Shown in pieces: positions 1-8,280 of a stretch of DNA of 64,000 nucleotides. The notes beneath the pieces were generated by a model. That model did not search any database, had not been told where the DNA came from, and worked only from the letters and a program-made list of their open reading frames with translations. The first letter of the stretch is position 1; the number at the start of each line of letters is the position of its first letter. Source of the stretch: Solitalea lacus (GTDB lineage: Bacteria; Bacteroidota; Bacteroidia; Sphingobacteriales; Sphingobacteriaceae); NCBI RefSeq assembly GCF_022014595.1, contig NZ_CP091740.1:4204200-4268199 (forward strand), written 5' to 3'. Both the position numbers and the translations under genes were made by a program.

Positions 1-1297
1 CCAAGTCACGATGGAACCATTGGTTAAATGATCCAGAACTTTGGTTAGAATAATCATCCACAATCTCACCATTTAAACCTCTGTTTACATAAGTGATATT
101 AGCAGAGATATCTAAATCCTTAGAAATTTTATATGAAGAAATTAAATTGATTGAATTTTTCTTTAATCCTGAGGAAGGCAATAAACCATTTGTATTCTGG
201 TTACCATAAGTAAATTTAAAATTAAGGTTTTCAGTTGCCTTGCTAAAGCTTATTGAACTGTTATATCCAACACCGGTATTAAAAAATTCTCTGGCATTGT
301 TAGGCTGAGCCGTCAATTTTGCTGTTTGAAATGATCTGCTATGACCGCCGTACCAAGCGTACCATGGAATATATTCTTGTCCAACCATGCGAGGTCCCCA
401 GCTGGCGTCATCACTATAGTCATGATAATATTTACCATCCAAGGCTTTCCACTCAGCTGGATCACCATCTTTCCAAGTATATTTCATCAAATCACTTGAA
501 GAACCACCTGCATAAGAGTTTTGGTAGTTAGGCATTCTGTTTACGTTTTCAATCATAACTCCGGTGTTTAAAGTAACACCAAAGCCATCCGTAGTCTTAC
601 CTTTTTTCATGGTAATTACAATAGCTCCATTGGCTCCTTGAGAACCAAATAAAGCTGAAGCAGCAGGACCTTGCAAAACTGAAACGTTATCAACATCGTC
701 CATGTTAATATCGTCTACTGTAGGAAGAATTGTTCCATCAACAACATATAAGGCTCCGTTTCCGGTGCCAAAACCTGTAGCACCGCGTAAACGAATATCA
801 GTTTGTCTACCAAGTGCTGCGGCTGACTGGCTACGTACCTGTAAACCAGCAACTTTACCTGCTAAGGCATTGTCCATACTAGGAGTACGAATGGTGTTCA
901 GCTGTTTCGAAGTAACTACTTGAGCATTACTTGCACTGGTACGAGATGAACTTTGAATTCCGTAAGCCCCAGTCACCACAACTTCACCCAATTGTTTTGT
1001 GTCAGAGTCAAGGCTGATGTTAATAGTTACCGATGAACCTACAGCAACCTCCTTTGTTTTAAAACCAATGTAGTTAAAAATCAAGGTTGCTTTTTCAGGA
1101 ACTGCTATGGAATACTTTCCATCAACATTTGTTTGTGTTCCTAATGACGAACCTTTTACCACAACACTTACACCGGGCAGCGGCAATCCGTCATCTTTTG
1201 ATAATACAGTACCCGTAATCTTTTTTTGCTGGGCATACGTGGTGAGCGTAAGCAGCGAAAAAAGGAGCACTAAAAATTTTGTAAACTTCTTCTTCAT
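1..1297 (-). CDS. SusC/RagA-type TonB-linked outer-membrane receptor, N-terminal part (runs off the left edge)
   Basis: About 432 residues are readable on the minus strand from an ATG at 1297 to the window edge without a stop. The start MKKKFTKFLVLLFSLLTLTT is a signal peptide ending near the AQQ at residue 24. A carboxypeptidase-regulatory-like domain follows (about 25-110, from KKITGTVLSKDDGLPLPGV), then a TonB-box-like stretch (GEVVVTGAYG) and the plug domain (SVLQGPAASALFGSQGANGA, then IVITMKKGK), and the start of the barrel. In the family these proteins import glycans, peptides or other large nutrients across the outer membrane, powered by TonB, usually with a SusD lipoprotein encoded directly downstream; that position lies outside the window. 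The substrate cannot be told. A box one base off the promoter consensus (TTACTTTG at 1327-1334) lies upstream. Family call is secure; the gene is incomplete here. Confidence 0.93.
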   Translation of the reverse strand, partial: MKKKFTKFLVLLFSLLTLTTYAQQKKITGTVLSKDDGLPLPGVSVVVKGSSLGTQTNVDGKYSIAVPEKATLIFNYIGFKTKEVAVGSSVTINISLDSDTKQLGEVVVTGAYGIQSSSRTSASNAQVVTSKQLNTIRTPSMDNALAGKVAGLQVRSQSAAALGRQTDIRLRGATGFGTGNGALYVVDGTILPTVDDINMDDVDNVSVLQGPAASALFGSQGANGAIVITMKKGKTTDGFGVTLNTGVMIENVNRMPNYQNSYAGGSSSDLMKYTWKDGDPAEWKALDGKYYHDYSDDASWGPRMVGQEYIPWYAWYGGHSRSFQTAKLTAQPNNAREFFNTGVGYNSSISFSKATENLNFKFTYGNQNTNGLLPSSGLKKNSINLISSYKISKDLDISANITYVNRGLNGEIVDDYSNQSSGSFNQWFHRDL

Positions 1298-1714
1298 AGT
1301 CTTTACAATTTTATGATTTAAGTCGGCAAAGTAACAGTTTAGTTATACAGAAGAAATAGTTTGTATTTTTTTAGTTGCATTTCATTTATAGCGTAGCACA
1401 ATTGAAATTTTATCAATCATTCCAGCAGAAATACATATTATTTTAACAATAAGTTATTATTTATTAAAAGACCACCAAACTGACAAAATCAAAAAATCCC
1501 CAATTAAAATCTTAACAAAACCACATTGTCGGAATTTTATTCTGAAAACTAAAGAAAATATCGTCTTTAAATCAATCCCCACACGTAAAAACCAAACCAA
1601 ATATTTGTTAATTACTATCAAAAAATTGGTCTTTTTTGGTGCTAAAAAATTGCATTTTCGTTCCCAATTTGGCTCAAATTGTTATTGTTTTTGAAGTATT
1701 TTCTATCTTCACTC
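1298..1714. other. Divergent intergenic region (417 bp)
   Basis: AT-rich region between the minus-strand SusC-type gene and the plus-strand barrel gene. It must contain both promoters. The only promoter-like match I see is TTACTTTG (minus strand, 1327-1334), one base from TAnnTTTG. No clear inverted repeat, RNA gene or coding segment was seen. A minus-strand reading frame across 1642-1842 overlaps the next gene and has no recognisable product. Confidence 0.5.
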
Positions 1715-2881
1715 ATGCATTCATTATTAGCCAGAAAAAAAAGCTTTTTCATTATCTTATTATCCCTTTTTGTTACAAAAACTTCATTTTCCCAATCATT
1801 AAGTAACAAAACAGATACGATAAATAACTTTAAAAACAGCATTCTTCCGGTTCCAGTAATTGGTTCTTCACAAGAAAAAGGATTTGAATTTGGCTTAGCT
1901 GCAGTTTATTCCTTTTATCTTAGCAAAGCAGCAATTGATCAGAGAAATTCTACAATAGGAATATTAGGCACATTAACCACTAAGAACCAGTCGAAATTCA
2001 ACATAAATGGAAACCTATGGACCAGAAATAATGACTGGCACATAGTAGGAGACCTTAAACCCCACAACTTTCCTAATTATTTTTACGGCTTGGGGAGCGA
2101 CACGAAAGAAGCTGACAAAGATTTAATCAACGACAATAAGTTTAGAATTAACTTAGATGCAGAAAAACAGGTAACCAACAGCTTCTACTTGGGTGCTGGC
2201 TTGTGGTTTTTACACGAACAAATTAGTGACAAAGAGGATGCTGGAATCTATGCATCATCAGACCTTGAAAGCAAATCCGGAGGTAATACCACTTATCTGG
2301 CATTTTCTGCAACGTACGACAATCGAGATGTGGTGAACTACCCTCACAGAGGCGCACACTTAAGATTTTACATCCAAAACTCTTTTAAAGCTCTCGCCAG
2401 TGACTTCAATTTTATATTACTTACTGCCGATGCGCGCAAATACTGGAAAATTAATCCAACAATGGTACTTGCAGTACAAGGGTATATGCAATCATTGCAA
2501 GGAAGCGACAAACCTTTTTTCCTGCTTCCTCAAATGGGAGGCGATCAGCTTATGAGAGGGTATTATACCGGACGATACCGTGACCAGAATTATATTGCAG
2601 CACAAGGCGAAATTCGCTTTAGACCATTTGCCAAACGACCAGATGCTGGCCTATTTTCTTTATCAAGAGGAGTAATTGCTGCATTTGCAGGAGGTGGAGG
2701 TGTATTTAGCAATGGAGGCTTTAGTGGAAGTACATTAAAACCAACTTATGGCTTAGGAGGGCGCTATATTTTTGATACGCGTAATCGCCTTACTTTACGA
2801 ATTGATTACGGTATTGGCGATAAAAATCCAGGAGAAAAACGCAGTAGCGGCTTTTATATATCTCTAAACGAAGCGTTTTAA
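1715..2881 (+). CDS. Omp85/BamA-like outer-membrane beta-barrel protein without POTRA domains
   Basis: A 388-residue protein. The frame is open from a TTG at 1679, but the ATG at 1715 gives a normal signal peptide (MHSLLARKKSFFIILLSLFV, cleaved near FSQ), so that start is chosen. The rest is rich in alternating aromatic and polar residues, contains a conserved late stretch (LMRGYYTGRYRD, QGEIRFRP) typical of the surface-antigen/Omp85 barrel domain, and ends in a terminal phenylalanine, the usual signal for barrel insertion by Bam. There is no room for POTRA repeats, so this is a barrel-only member; its partner and cargo are unknown. The gene stands alone, convergent with a methyltransferase gene and separated from it by a hairpin at 2906-2938. 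Confidence 0.75.
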   Translation: MHSLLARKKSFFIILLSLFVTKTSFSQSLSNKTDTINNFKNSILPVPVIGSSQEKGFEFGLAAVYSFYLSKAAIDQRNSTIGILGTLTTKNQSKFNINGNLWTRNNDWHIVGDLKPHNFPNYFYGLGSDTKEADKDLINDNKFRINLDAEKQVTNSFYLGAGLWFLHEQISDKEDAGIYASSDLESKSGGNTTYLAFSATYDNRDVVNYPHRGAHLRFYIQNSFKALASDFNFILLTADARKYWKINPTMVLAVQGYMQSLQGSDKPFFLLPQMGGDQLMRGYYTGRYRDQNYIAAQGEIRFRPFAKRPDAGLFSLSRGVIAAFAGGGGVFSNGGFSGSTLKPTYGLGGRYIFDTRNRLTLRIDYGIGDKNPGEKRSSGFYISLNEAF

Positions 2882-2905
2882 CTAATTTGATAAATTGACA
2901 AAAAA

Positions 2906-2938
2906 TAGCCTTGAATACTTAATATTGTATCAAGGCTA
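2906..2938. terminator. Hairpin between convergent genes
   Basis: TAGCCTTGA at 2906-2914 is the exact reverse complement of TCAAGGCTA at 2930-2938. It lies between two converging genes and is probably a terminator usable from both sides; A/T-rich tracts lie on either side. Confidence 0.6.
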
Positions 2939-2969
2939 ATATTTGTAACCAGCCCTTCTTTGGCTTTAA

Positions 2970-3755
2970 TTAGTATTTAATCTTAAAATGTTCTTTAACC
3001 CGCCCTGTTTTAAAGAAAACTAAACCAATTGCAAACAAATCAATAGTTACTGTCACTCGCGGATGATTCTTAATTTCTTCCCAAGCCTCTTCCATCCCTT
3101 CAGACCAGTGGATATCATCAAAAATAAACAAACTGTTTTCGGTTGCTTTTTCCAGGCATTGATGAAAGTAATTCAAGGTAGCCTCTTTGCGATGATTACC
3201 ATCAAAATAAACAAAATCTAACTTTTCAGCTTTATCAACAATGTAAGGCAATAAATCATCAAAATTTCCAACCTCTATATTTACGTTACTGATACCTTGA
3301 GATTTTAGCACCCCTTTTGCGGCATCGGCTATTTGAGGACACCCTTCAATTGAAACAACAGACACTTCAGGATTAGCCTTAGCTAAATAAGATGTAGTAA
3401 TTCCAAGGCAGGTTCCTAACTCTACTATCGATTGAGGTTTATGCCACAAGGCTAAACGATAAATCAATTGCGCCCACTTTGGAGACTTAAGCGCCTTTGC
3501 AGCAATAGTTTTTATCTTTTTTTTCTTATTATTGCTATAATGCGAACCAGCACCTAAGTCAGTAATTGTAATTATGCGCTCATCCACCAACAATGACTTT
3601 CGCTGATTTTCAATATCATAGTAAACCTCTTTGATCGATTGATCGTATACAACATTATCAACCAAGCTATACACAAACGGAGAGTGGGTTCCGTGTCGTG
3701 TTTTGGCTGTTAGTTGGTGTTTTATATAAGAAGTGAATAAGGTTTGATTAAACAT
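2970..3755 (-). CDS. Class I SAM-dependent methyltransferase
   Basis: A 261-residue protein. The open frame extends to 3779, but a perfect -7 box (TATTTTTG, 3759-3766 on the minus strand) lies inside that extension, so the ATG at 3755 is the true start and the mRNA has almost no leader. The SAM-binding glycine motif is at about 110-120 (IVELGTCLGIT), followed by SIEGCP (acidic ribose-binding residue) and DFVYFDGNH, the pattern of O-methyltransferase-like Rossmann enzymes. The N-terminal 100 residues (TRHGTHSPFVY, DLGAGS) resemble a Bacteroidota-specific branch. The substrate is unknown. The gene is monocistronic and converges on the barrel gene. Confidence 0.8.
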   Translation of the reverse strand: MFNQTLFTSYIKHQLTAKTRHGTHSPFVYSLVDNVVYDQSIKEVYYDIENQRKSLLVDERIITITDLGAGSHYSNNKKKKIKTIAAKALKSPKWAQLIYRLALWHKPQSIVELGTCLGITTSYLAKANPEVSVVSIEGCPQIADAAKGVLKSQGISNVNIEVGNFDDLLPYIVDKAEKLDFVYFDGNHRKEATLNYFHQCLEKATENSLFIFDDIHWSEGMEEAWEEIKNHPRVTVTIDLFAIGLVFFKTGRVKEHFKIKY

Positions 3756-3758
3756 GCG

Positions 3759-3766
3759 CAAAAATA
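3759..3766 (-). promoter_or_regulatory. -7 promoter box of the methyltransferase gene
   Basis: TATTTTTG on the minus strand, an exact TAnnTTTG match four bases upstream of the ATG at 3755. It rules out the upstream start. Confidence 0.7.
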
Positions 3767-3847
3767 CAATTATAAACAAAATTGACTTAATTGCGTTGAA
3801 TAGCGTAATGGATTATTCCATTATGGATATAGAGGGGAGATGATTAT

Positions 3848-4729
3848 ATGATTGACAGAAATGAATTAATTTCTTTAGTAAAACTATTAGATGATCCTGA
3901 CAAAGAAGTATTTGAACATATTAAAAACAAATTAGTTTCTTTTGGCCCTGAGATTATTGTTTACTTGGAGGAGGTTTGGCAACAATCGTTAGATGTCATG
4001 TTGCAAGAAAGAATCGAAGATATTGTACATAAAATTCAGTTTGATGAGGTAAAAAAAGAGCTTAACCTATGGATATTAGGAGGAGCCTTTGATCTGCTTA
4101 CCGGAGTTCTAGTAATAAACAAATACCAATACCCTGACTTAGACGATCAAAAGATCCTTAATCAACTTGATGATATTAAACGGGATGCATGGCTACAGTT
4201 GGGCTACGACATGAGTCCTTTGGAAAAAGTAAAAGCACTTAACCACGTTTTTTTTCATGTCCACGGATTTAGTGGCAACACTGTTAGCCACCAGGATCCA
4301 CAAAACTCATACATTAATCTGGTACTTGAGAGCAAGAAAGGCAATCAGATTTCTCTTGCTATAATTTATTCACTGGTAGCCCAAAAATTAGATATCCCGA
4401 TTTATGGTGTAAATCTACCTCAACACTTTATTTTGGCTTATGTTGATGAAAAAGAAAAAGTATTACCTGGTTTTGAAATAATAGATGGAGTTATTTTTTA
4501 CATTAACCCTTTTAATAAAGGATTTATTTTTGGCAGAAAGGATGTTGACTTCTTTCTCAAGCAATTAAAACTCAACCAGAGAGTTGAATACTATCAGCCT
4601 TGCAGCAATATTGATATTGTTAAGCGAATTTTGCGCAACCTGATAAGCTCTTACAACAAACTTGGTTATTTAGATAAGGTAGAAGAATTAGAAGAGTTGC
4701 TTCAAATTACAGAAAGTCACTCCGAATAG
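3848..4729 (+). CDS. SirB1-like transglutaminase-core protein
   Basis: A 293-residue cytosolic protein with no signal peptide. The middle part (about 135-205) carries the conserved block of the SirB1/transglutaminase-core-2 family: LNHVFFHVHGFSGN, then NQISLAIIYSLVAQKLDIP and GVNLPQHFIL. In the family this fold is usually followed by TPR-like helices; the C-terminal 60 residues here are helical. The biochemical role of the family is unclear. The start is the ATG at 3848 after GGGGAGATGATT, a plausible ribosome site. It converges on prfB; a 12-bp hairpin separates the two. Confidence 0.75.
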   Translation: MIDRNELISLVKLLDDPDKEVFEHIKNKLVSFGPEIIVYLEEVWQQSLDVMLQERIEDIVHKIQFDEVKKELNLWILGGAFDLLTGVLVINKYQYPDLDDQKILNQLDDIKRDAWLQLGYDMSPLEKVKALNHVFFHVHGFSGNTVSHQDPQNSYINLVLESKKGNQISLAIIYSLVAQKLDIPIYGVNLPQHFILAYVDEKEKVLPGFEIIDGVIFYINPFNKGFIFGRKDVDFFLKQLKLNQRVEYYQPCSNIDIVKRILRNLISSYNKLGYLDKVEELEELLQITESHSE

Positions 4730-4736
4730 ATAATTT

Positions 4737-4774
4737 ACGAGTTACGGATAACCTATTTAAGGTCCGTAACTCGT
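4737..4774. terminator. Strong hairpin between convergent genes (SirB1-like and prfB)
   Basis: ACGAGTTACGGA (4737-4748) is perfectly repeated in inverse at 4763-4774 (TCCGTAACTCGT). It lies just past the stop codons of two converging genes and probably terminates both. Confidence 0.75.
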
Positions 4775-4785
4775 TATAAGTTTAA

Positions 4786-5863
4786 TTAAAACTCCATTAA
4801 GTAGGCCTTAATGAATTCATCCAACTCCCCATCCATCACTGCCTGAACATTGGACGTTTCCGTACCTGTTCTCAAATCTTTCACAAGCTTGTAGGGATGA
4901 AATACATAGTTACGAATCTGTGAGCCCCATTCAATTTTCTTTTTCGAACCTTCAACTGCAGCCTTTGCCTCATTACGCTTCCGCAATTCGAGTTCATACA
5001 GTTGTGACTTCAGCATTTTTAATGCCTTTTCTTTATTCTGCAATTGCGAACGTTCTTGCTGACATTCAATAATGATTCCAGAAGGAGCATGTTTCAAGCG
5101 AACAGCAGTTTCTACCTTGTTTACGTTCTGTCCACCTTTACCCCCAGCCCTAAACGTATCCCAAGAAACATCAGCCGGATTTATTTCAATATTAATCGAG
5201 TCGTCAACCAATGGGTAAACATAAACCGATGCAAAGGAAGTATGACGCTTGGCATTAGCATCAAATGGAGAAATGCGCACTAAACGATGTACACCGTTTT
5301 CTCCCTTTAAATAACCGTATGTAAACTCACCTTCAAACTCTAATGTACAAGAAGTTATACCAGCAACATCACCGGGCTGATAATCAATTTCACGAATTTT
5401 ATAACCATGCTTCTCCCCCCACATAATGTACATACGCATCAACATTTCTGCCCAGTCACAGCTTTCAGTTCCTCCGGCGCCGGCATTGATCTTCAATACT
5501 GCGTTCATCTGGTCTTCTTCACCACTCAGCATATTCTTGAACTCAAGCTCCTCAACAACCTTGACACTGCCTTCAAACTGCTGCTCCATTTCCTTTTCAG
5601 AAACATCTCCTTCCTTGTAAAAATCAAAAAGCACATAAGTATCTTCCGCTGAAGTATTAACTTCAGCAAAGGCATCAGTCCATATTTTTTTGCTTTTTAT
5701 GTTGTGAAGTATTTTTTCTGCATCCTTGGCATTATCCCAGAAATCGGGTTTGAGCGTTAGCTCCTGTTCATTGGCAATTTCTGCTAGTTTGTTGTCGATG
5801 TCAAAGATGCCTCCTCAGGGAAGCAATTCTATCCCTTAAATCTTTAATCTGATCTGTAGTCAT
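4786..5863 (-). CDS. prfB: Peptide chain release factor 2 (with programmed +1 frameshift)
   Basis: RF2 recognises UAA and UGA stop codons. The gene begins at the ATG at 5863: 20 codons ([20 protein letters not shown]) end at CTT TGA (5806-5801), preceded by a Shine-Dalgarno-like GAGGAGG. A +1 shift at CTT skips the U (5803) and continues as GAC ATC GAC (DIDNKLAE), giving 358 residues in total. Seen in the product: the RF2 anticodon-mimic tripeptide SPF in [12 protein letters not shown] and the catalytic GGQ in [14 protein letters not shown]. In the family, UGA in the shift site lets RF2 regulate its own synthesis: low RF2 favours shifting. A perfect -7 box lies five bases before the ATG, so the message is nearly leaderless. 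A prediction that starts at 5634 would lose the first 77 residues. Confidence 0.97.
5800..5817 (-). promoter_or_regulatory. prfB: prfB programmed +1 frameshift site
   Basis: On the minus strand GAGGAGGCATCTTTGAC: an SD-like GAGGAGG, then CTT, the in-frame stop TGA (5803-5801), then C. This is the classical RF2 recoding signal; the shifted frame GAC continues as RF2. Confidence 0.95.
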
Positions 5864-5867
5864 GGTG

Positions 5868-5875
5868 CAAAGATA
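5868..5875 (-). promoter_or_regulatory. -7 promoter box of prfB
   Basis: TATCTTTG on the minus strand, exact TAnnTTTG, ending five bases before the ATG at 5863. It supports that start and predicts a leader of only a few bases. Confidence 0.7.
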
Positions 5876-5925
5876 ATTTTTGAGAACCTTAAAATATTAG
5901 AATGGGAAGATTTCCTGTCAAAATG

Positions 5926-7404
5926 TTACCTCCCTATACGTTTCAACCCAGCTTTGGCTTTTGCATCTATACCGCTTTTATACTCATGGCCTTTCATATC
6001 CAAACATAACTGATAATACAGCCTTGCCTTACCATAATTTTTTAGATTTTCATAAATCTTACCTAAACTTAGCGATGAATTAGCTGCAAAATACCACTGC
6101 TTACCCTTGCCAGCATTTATGGTTTGATTATAACATTGGATAGCTTTTTCATCTTCATCAAGTGCATCATAAATACGTCCAAAACGATAGTTACATTCAA
6201 GCTTTTCATACTCCGGAGTTCCTTCTGTGATCTTTTTGGATTTCAATACACTTAATGCCTTTTCGTAATAGCCCCCATCATATAATAAACGTGCACCTAA
6301 CAGGTATAAATCAGGGGTTCCGGCTTCAACTTCTTTTAGTGCATGCTTATCTTTTTCGTTTAACTCATATCCTTTGGCTTTTACAAGTGCAACGTATTCA
6401 TTATAGCGTTTTAAATCTCCTTTTAATAAAAAGCTCCAAGCTATGCGCAAATACGAATCCTTAATATTAAATACACCTTTATAATTACCCAGGTATTTAA
6501 AAAAGAACGTGGCAGCATCATCATCCAAACGATTCAATTTGGCAACTGCCAGCAAGTAATCAATATGCTTAAAAGACGAGTATGTGCTCCCAACTGGACG
6601 ATTATTAAAAACGGCAATAGCCTCACTGTTATGCGCTGTTTTCATACTTACATACCCTTGCACAAATGATTTAAGCAAACTACTGTCGCTCACAGGTTTC
6701 AAATATCGAGTAGCCTTAACATAAGCATTTTCATCACCCACTACATCGTGCAACACATAACTTAAACACATCGCAGTTTCGTCATAAAAAAAGGAATATT
6801 CAGATTTAGGAAGCTGCACTAGAGCCTGTTCCATTAATGATACTCCGATTTTAATATCTGCATTTACACCAAAAGTGTTCAAAATCGTTTTTAAACTCGC
6901 TGGAACATTCCCCAAGACGATATTTAAAATCCCTAAATCTTTATAATTGGGCCAAAACTGTGCAAAATTGTTCTTATTCTCTTTCAAATAACTAAACGCC
7001 CGATTGATTTCCAAAGCTGCAGTATAATATTCTCCAAACCTTGCACGAGTAATTGCCCATTGCATATTTACTTCAGCCTGGCAAAACAAATAATACGGAG
7101 AATTTTCACTTTCCTTTTCTAAACGACGCAACCGTGCAGATTTATTTCCTTTTAGCCTATTAAAATCTGCCTGACTTTCAGAAGTGAAAATGGTGTAAAA
7201 GTCATGATAATTCTCAAGTAATACCACAATCGCATTGTCAGGGTGAGTGCGTTTTTCCTTTTCAATAAGTGATTTGCCAAGATCAAGCTTCAGCGCCAAA
7301 ATTGCCTTATAAGCTTCAATACAGTTTGAATTAAAATCAAAATTTGCTTTAGCAGAAAAACTAACGAACAGAAAGAAACCTAAAACAAGAACTATTTTCT
7401 TCAT
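5926..7404 (-). CDS. Secreted TPR-repeat protein
   Basis: A 492-residue protein starting MKKIVLVLGFFLFVSFSAKA (signal peptide, cleavage after AKA). The rest is helical with TPR signatures, clearest at the C-terminus (about 395-480): YRFGRIYDALDEDEKAIQCY and SLGKIYENLKNYGKARLYYQ. The N-terminal half (AEVNMQWAITRARFGEYYTA) resembles other Bacteroidota periplasmic TPR proteins of unknown function. It has its own promoter box (TACCTTTG, 7412-7419), giving a nearly leaderless message. Likely a periplasmic scaffold; no enzyme motif is visible. Confidence 0.75.
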   Translation of the reverse strand: MKKIVLVLGFFLFVSFSAKANFDFNSNCIEAYKAILALKLDLGKSLIEKEKRTHPDNAIVVLLENYHDFYTIFTSESQADFNRLKGNKSARLRRLEKESENSPYYLFCQAEVNMQWAITRARFGEYYTAALEINRAFSYLKENKNNFAQFWPNYKDLGILNIVLGNVPASLKTILNTFGVNADIKIGVSLMEQALVQLPKSEYSFFYDETAMCLSYVLHDVVGDENAYVKATRYLKPVSDSSLLKSFVQGYVSMKTAHNSEAIAVFNNRPVGSTYSSFKHIDYLLAVAKLNRLDDDAATFFFKYLGNYKGVFNIKDSYLRIAWSFLLKGDLKRYNEYVALVKAKGYELNEKDKHALKEVEAGTPDLYLLGARLLYDGGYYEKALSVLKSKKITEGTPEYEKLECNYRFGRIYDALDEDEKAIQCYNQTINAGKGKQWYFAANSSLSLGKIYENLKNYGKARLYYQLCLDMKGHEYKSGIDAKAKAGLKRIGR

Positions 7405-7411
7405 TAGGGAA

Positions 7412-7419
7412 CAAAGGTA
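7412..7419 (-). promoter_or_regulatory. -7 promoter box of the TPR gene
   Basis: TACCTTTG on the minus strand, exact TAnnTTTG, eight bases from the ATG at 7404. Confidence 0.65.
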
Positions 7420-7461
7420 GAATTTATTTTAATGACAGGTTTAATAGTTGCCAAAATGAAA

Positions 7462-7490
7462 AAATGCCTTCGGTTTAACCGGAGGCATTT
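7462..7490 (-). terminator. Rho-independent terminator of the Nif3/zinc-ribbon operon
   Basis: AAATGCCTTCGG pairs with CCGGAGGCATTT; read on the minus strand the stem is followed by TTTTTTCATTTT. It lies just after the stop codon at 7512. Confidence 0.75.
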
Positions 7491-7511
7491 TATTTTATTC
7501 AAAAACGATAC

Positions 7512-8255
7512 TTAAATCGTTACTTCTTCTAAAGTGAAGCCTTCATCAACAATGATTCTACCACAGTGTTCGCAAACGATAATTTTCTTACGTTGACGGA
7601 TATCCGCCTGGCGTTGAGGAGGAATTTTATTGAAACAGCCTGAGCAAGAGTCACGTGAAATGGTTACCACCGCTAAACCGTTCTTTGCATTTGACCTTAA
7701 TTTTTTATATGCTGTTAATAAACGGTCTTCAATTTTAGTTTCTTGCTGAGAAGCTTTATCTAACAAAACATCTTCTTCTTTCTGCGTTTCACCTGTAATA
7801 CTTTGAAGCTCTTCTCTTTTAAGCGATAGATCTTTATTACGCTCATCCAAAACAATAGAAGCATTATCAAGAGCTACTTTTTTGTTTTGAATTTCAGCCT
7901 GATGCTCACGAATTCGTTTTTCGTTTACTTGAATATCTAAAGATTGCAGCTCAACCTCTTTACTCAATGCTTCAAACTCACGGTTATTCTTAACATTATT
8001 CTGCTGGCCTTCGTATTTCTTAATAAGTGCCTGCGACTCTTTAATATTGTTTTTGCGATTAACGATTGTATCCTCTAAATCGTCTAACTCGTGTTTTAAT
8101 TTATTGATACGGGTTTCTAAACCGGCCACCTCATCTTCCAAGTCGTTAACCTCCATTGGAAGTTCGCCACGTAACGTACGAATTTTATCAATTTTAGAAT
8201 GGATGGTTTGTAAATCCCAAAGGGCCTGAAGTTTTTGTTCTACTGTTGCTTCCAT
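7512..8255 (-). CDS. Coiled-coil protein with C4 zinc ribbon (CT398-like)
   Basis: A 247-residue protein. Residues 1-190 form an almost unbroken charged coiled coil (ELPMEVNDLEDEVAGLETRI). Near the C-terminus CSGC and CEHC form a C4 zinc ribbon. This is the architecture of the CT398 family (zf-RING_7); Chlamydia CT398 binds sigma-54, but the role in Bacteroidota is unknown. It lies 25 bp after the Nif3 gene on the same strand and is probably cotranscribed with it. A terminator follows at 7462-7490. Confidence 0.85.
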   Translation of the reverse strand: MEATVEQKLQALWDLQTIHSKIDKIRTLRGELPMEVNDLEDEVAGLETRINKLKHELDDLEDTIVNRKNNIKESQALIKKYEGQQNNVKNNREFEALSKEVELQSLDIQVNEKRIREHQAEIQNKKVALDNASIVLDERNKDLSLKREELQSITGETQKEEDVLLDKASQQETKIEDRLLTAYKKLRSNAKNGLAVVTISRDSCSGCFNKIPPQRQADIRQRKKIIVCEHCGRIIVDEGFTLEEVTI

Positions 8256-8280
8256 GTATGCGAAACAAAATTTGGATTTG

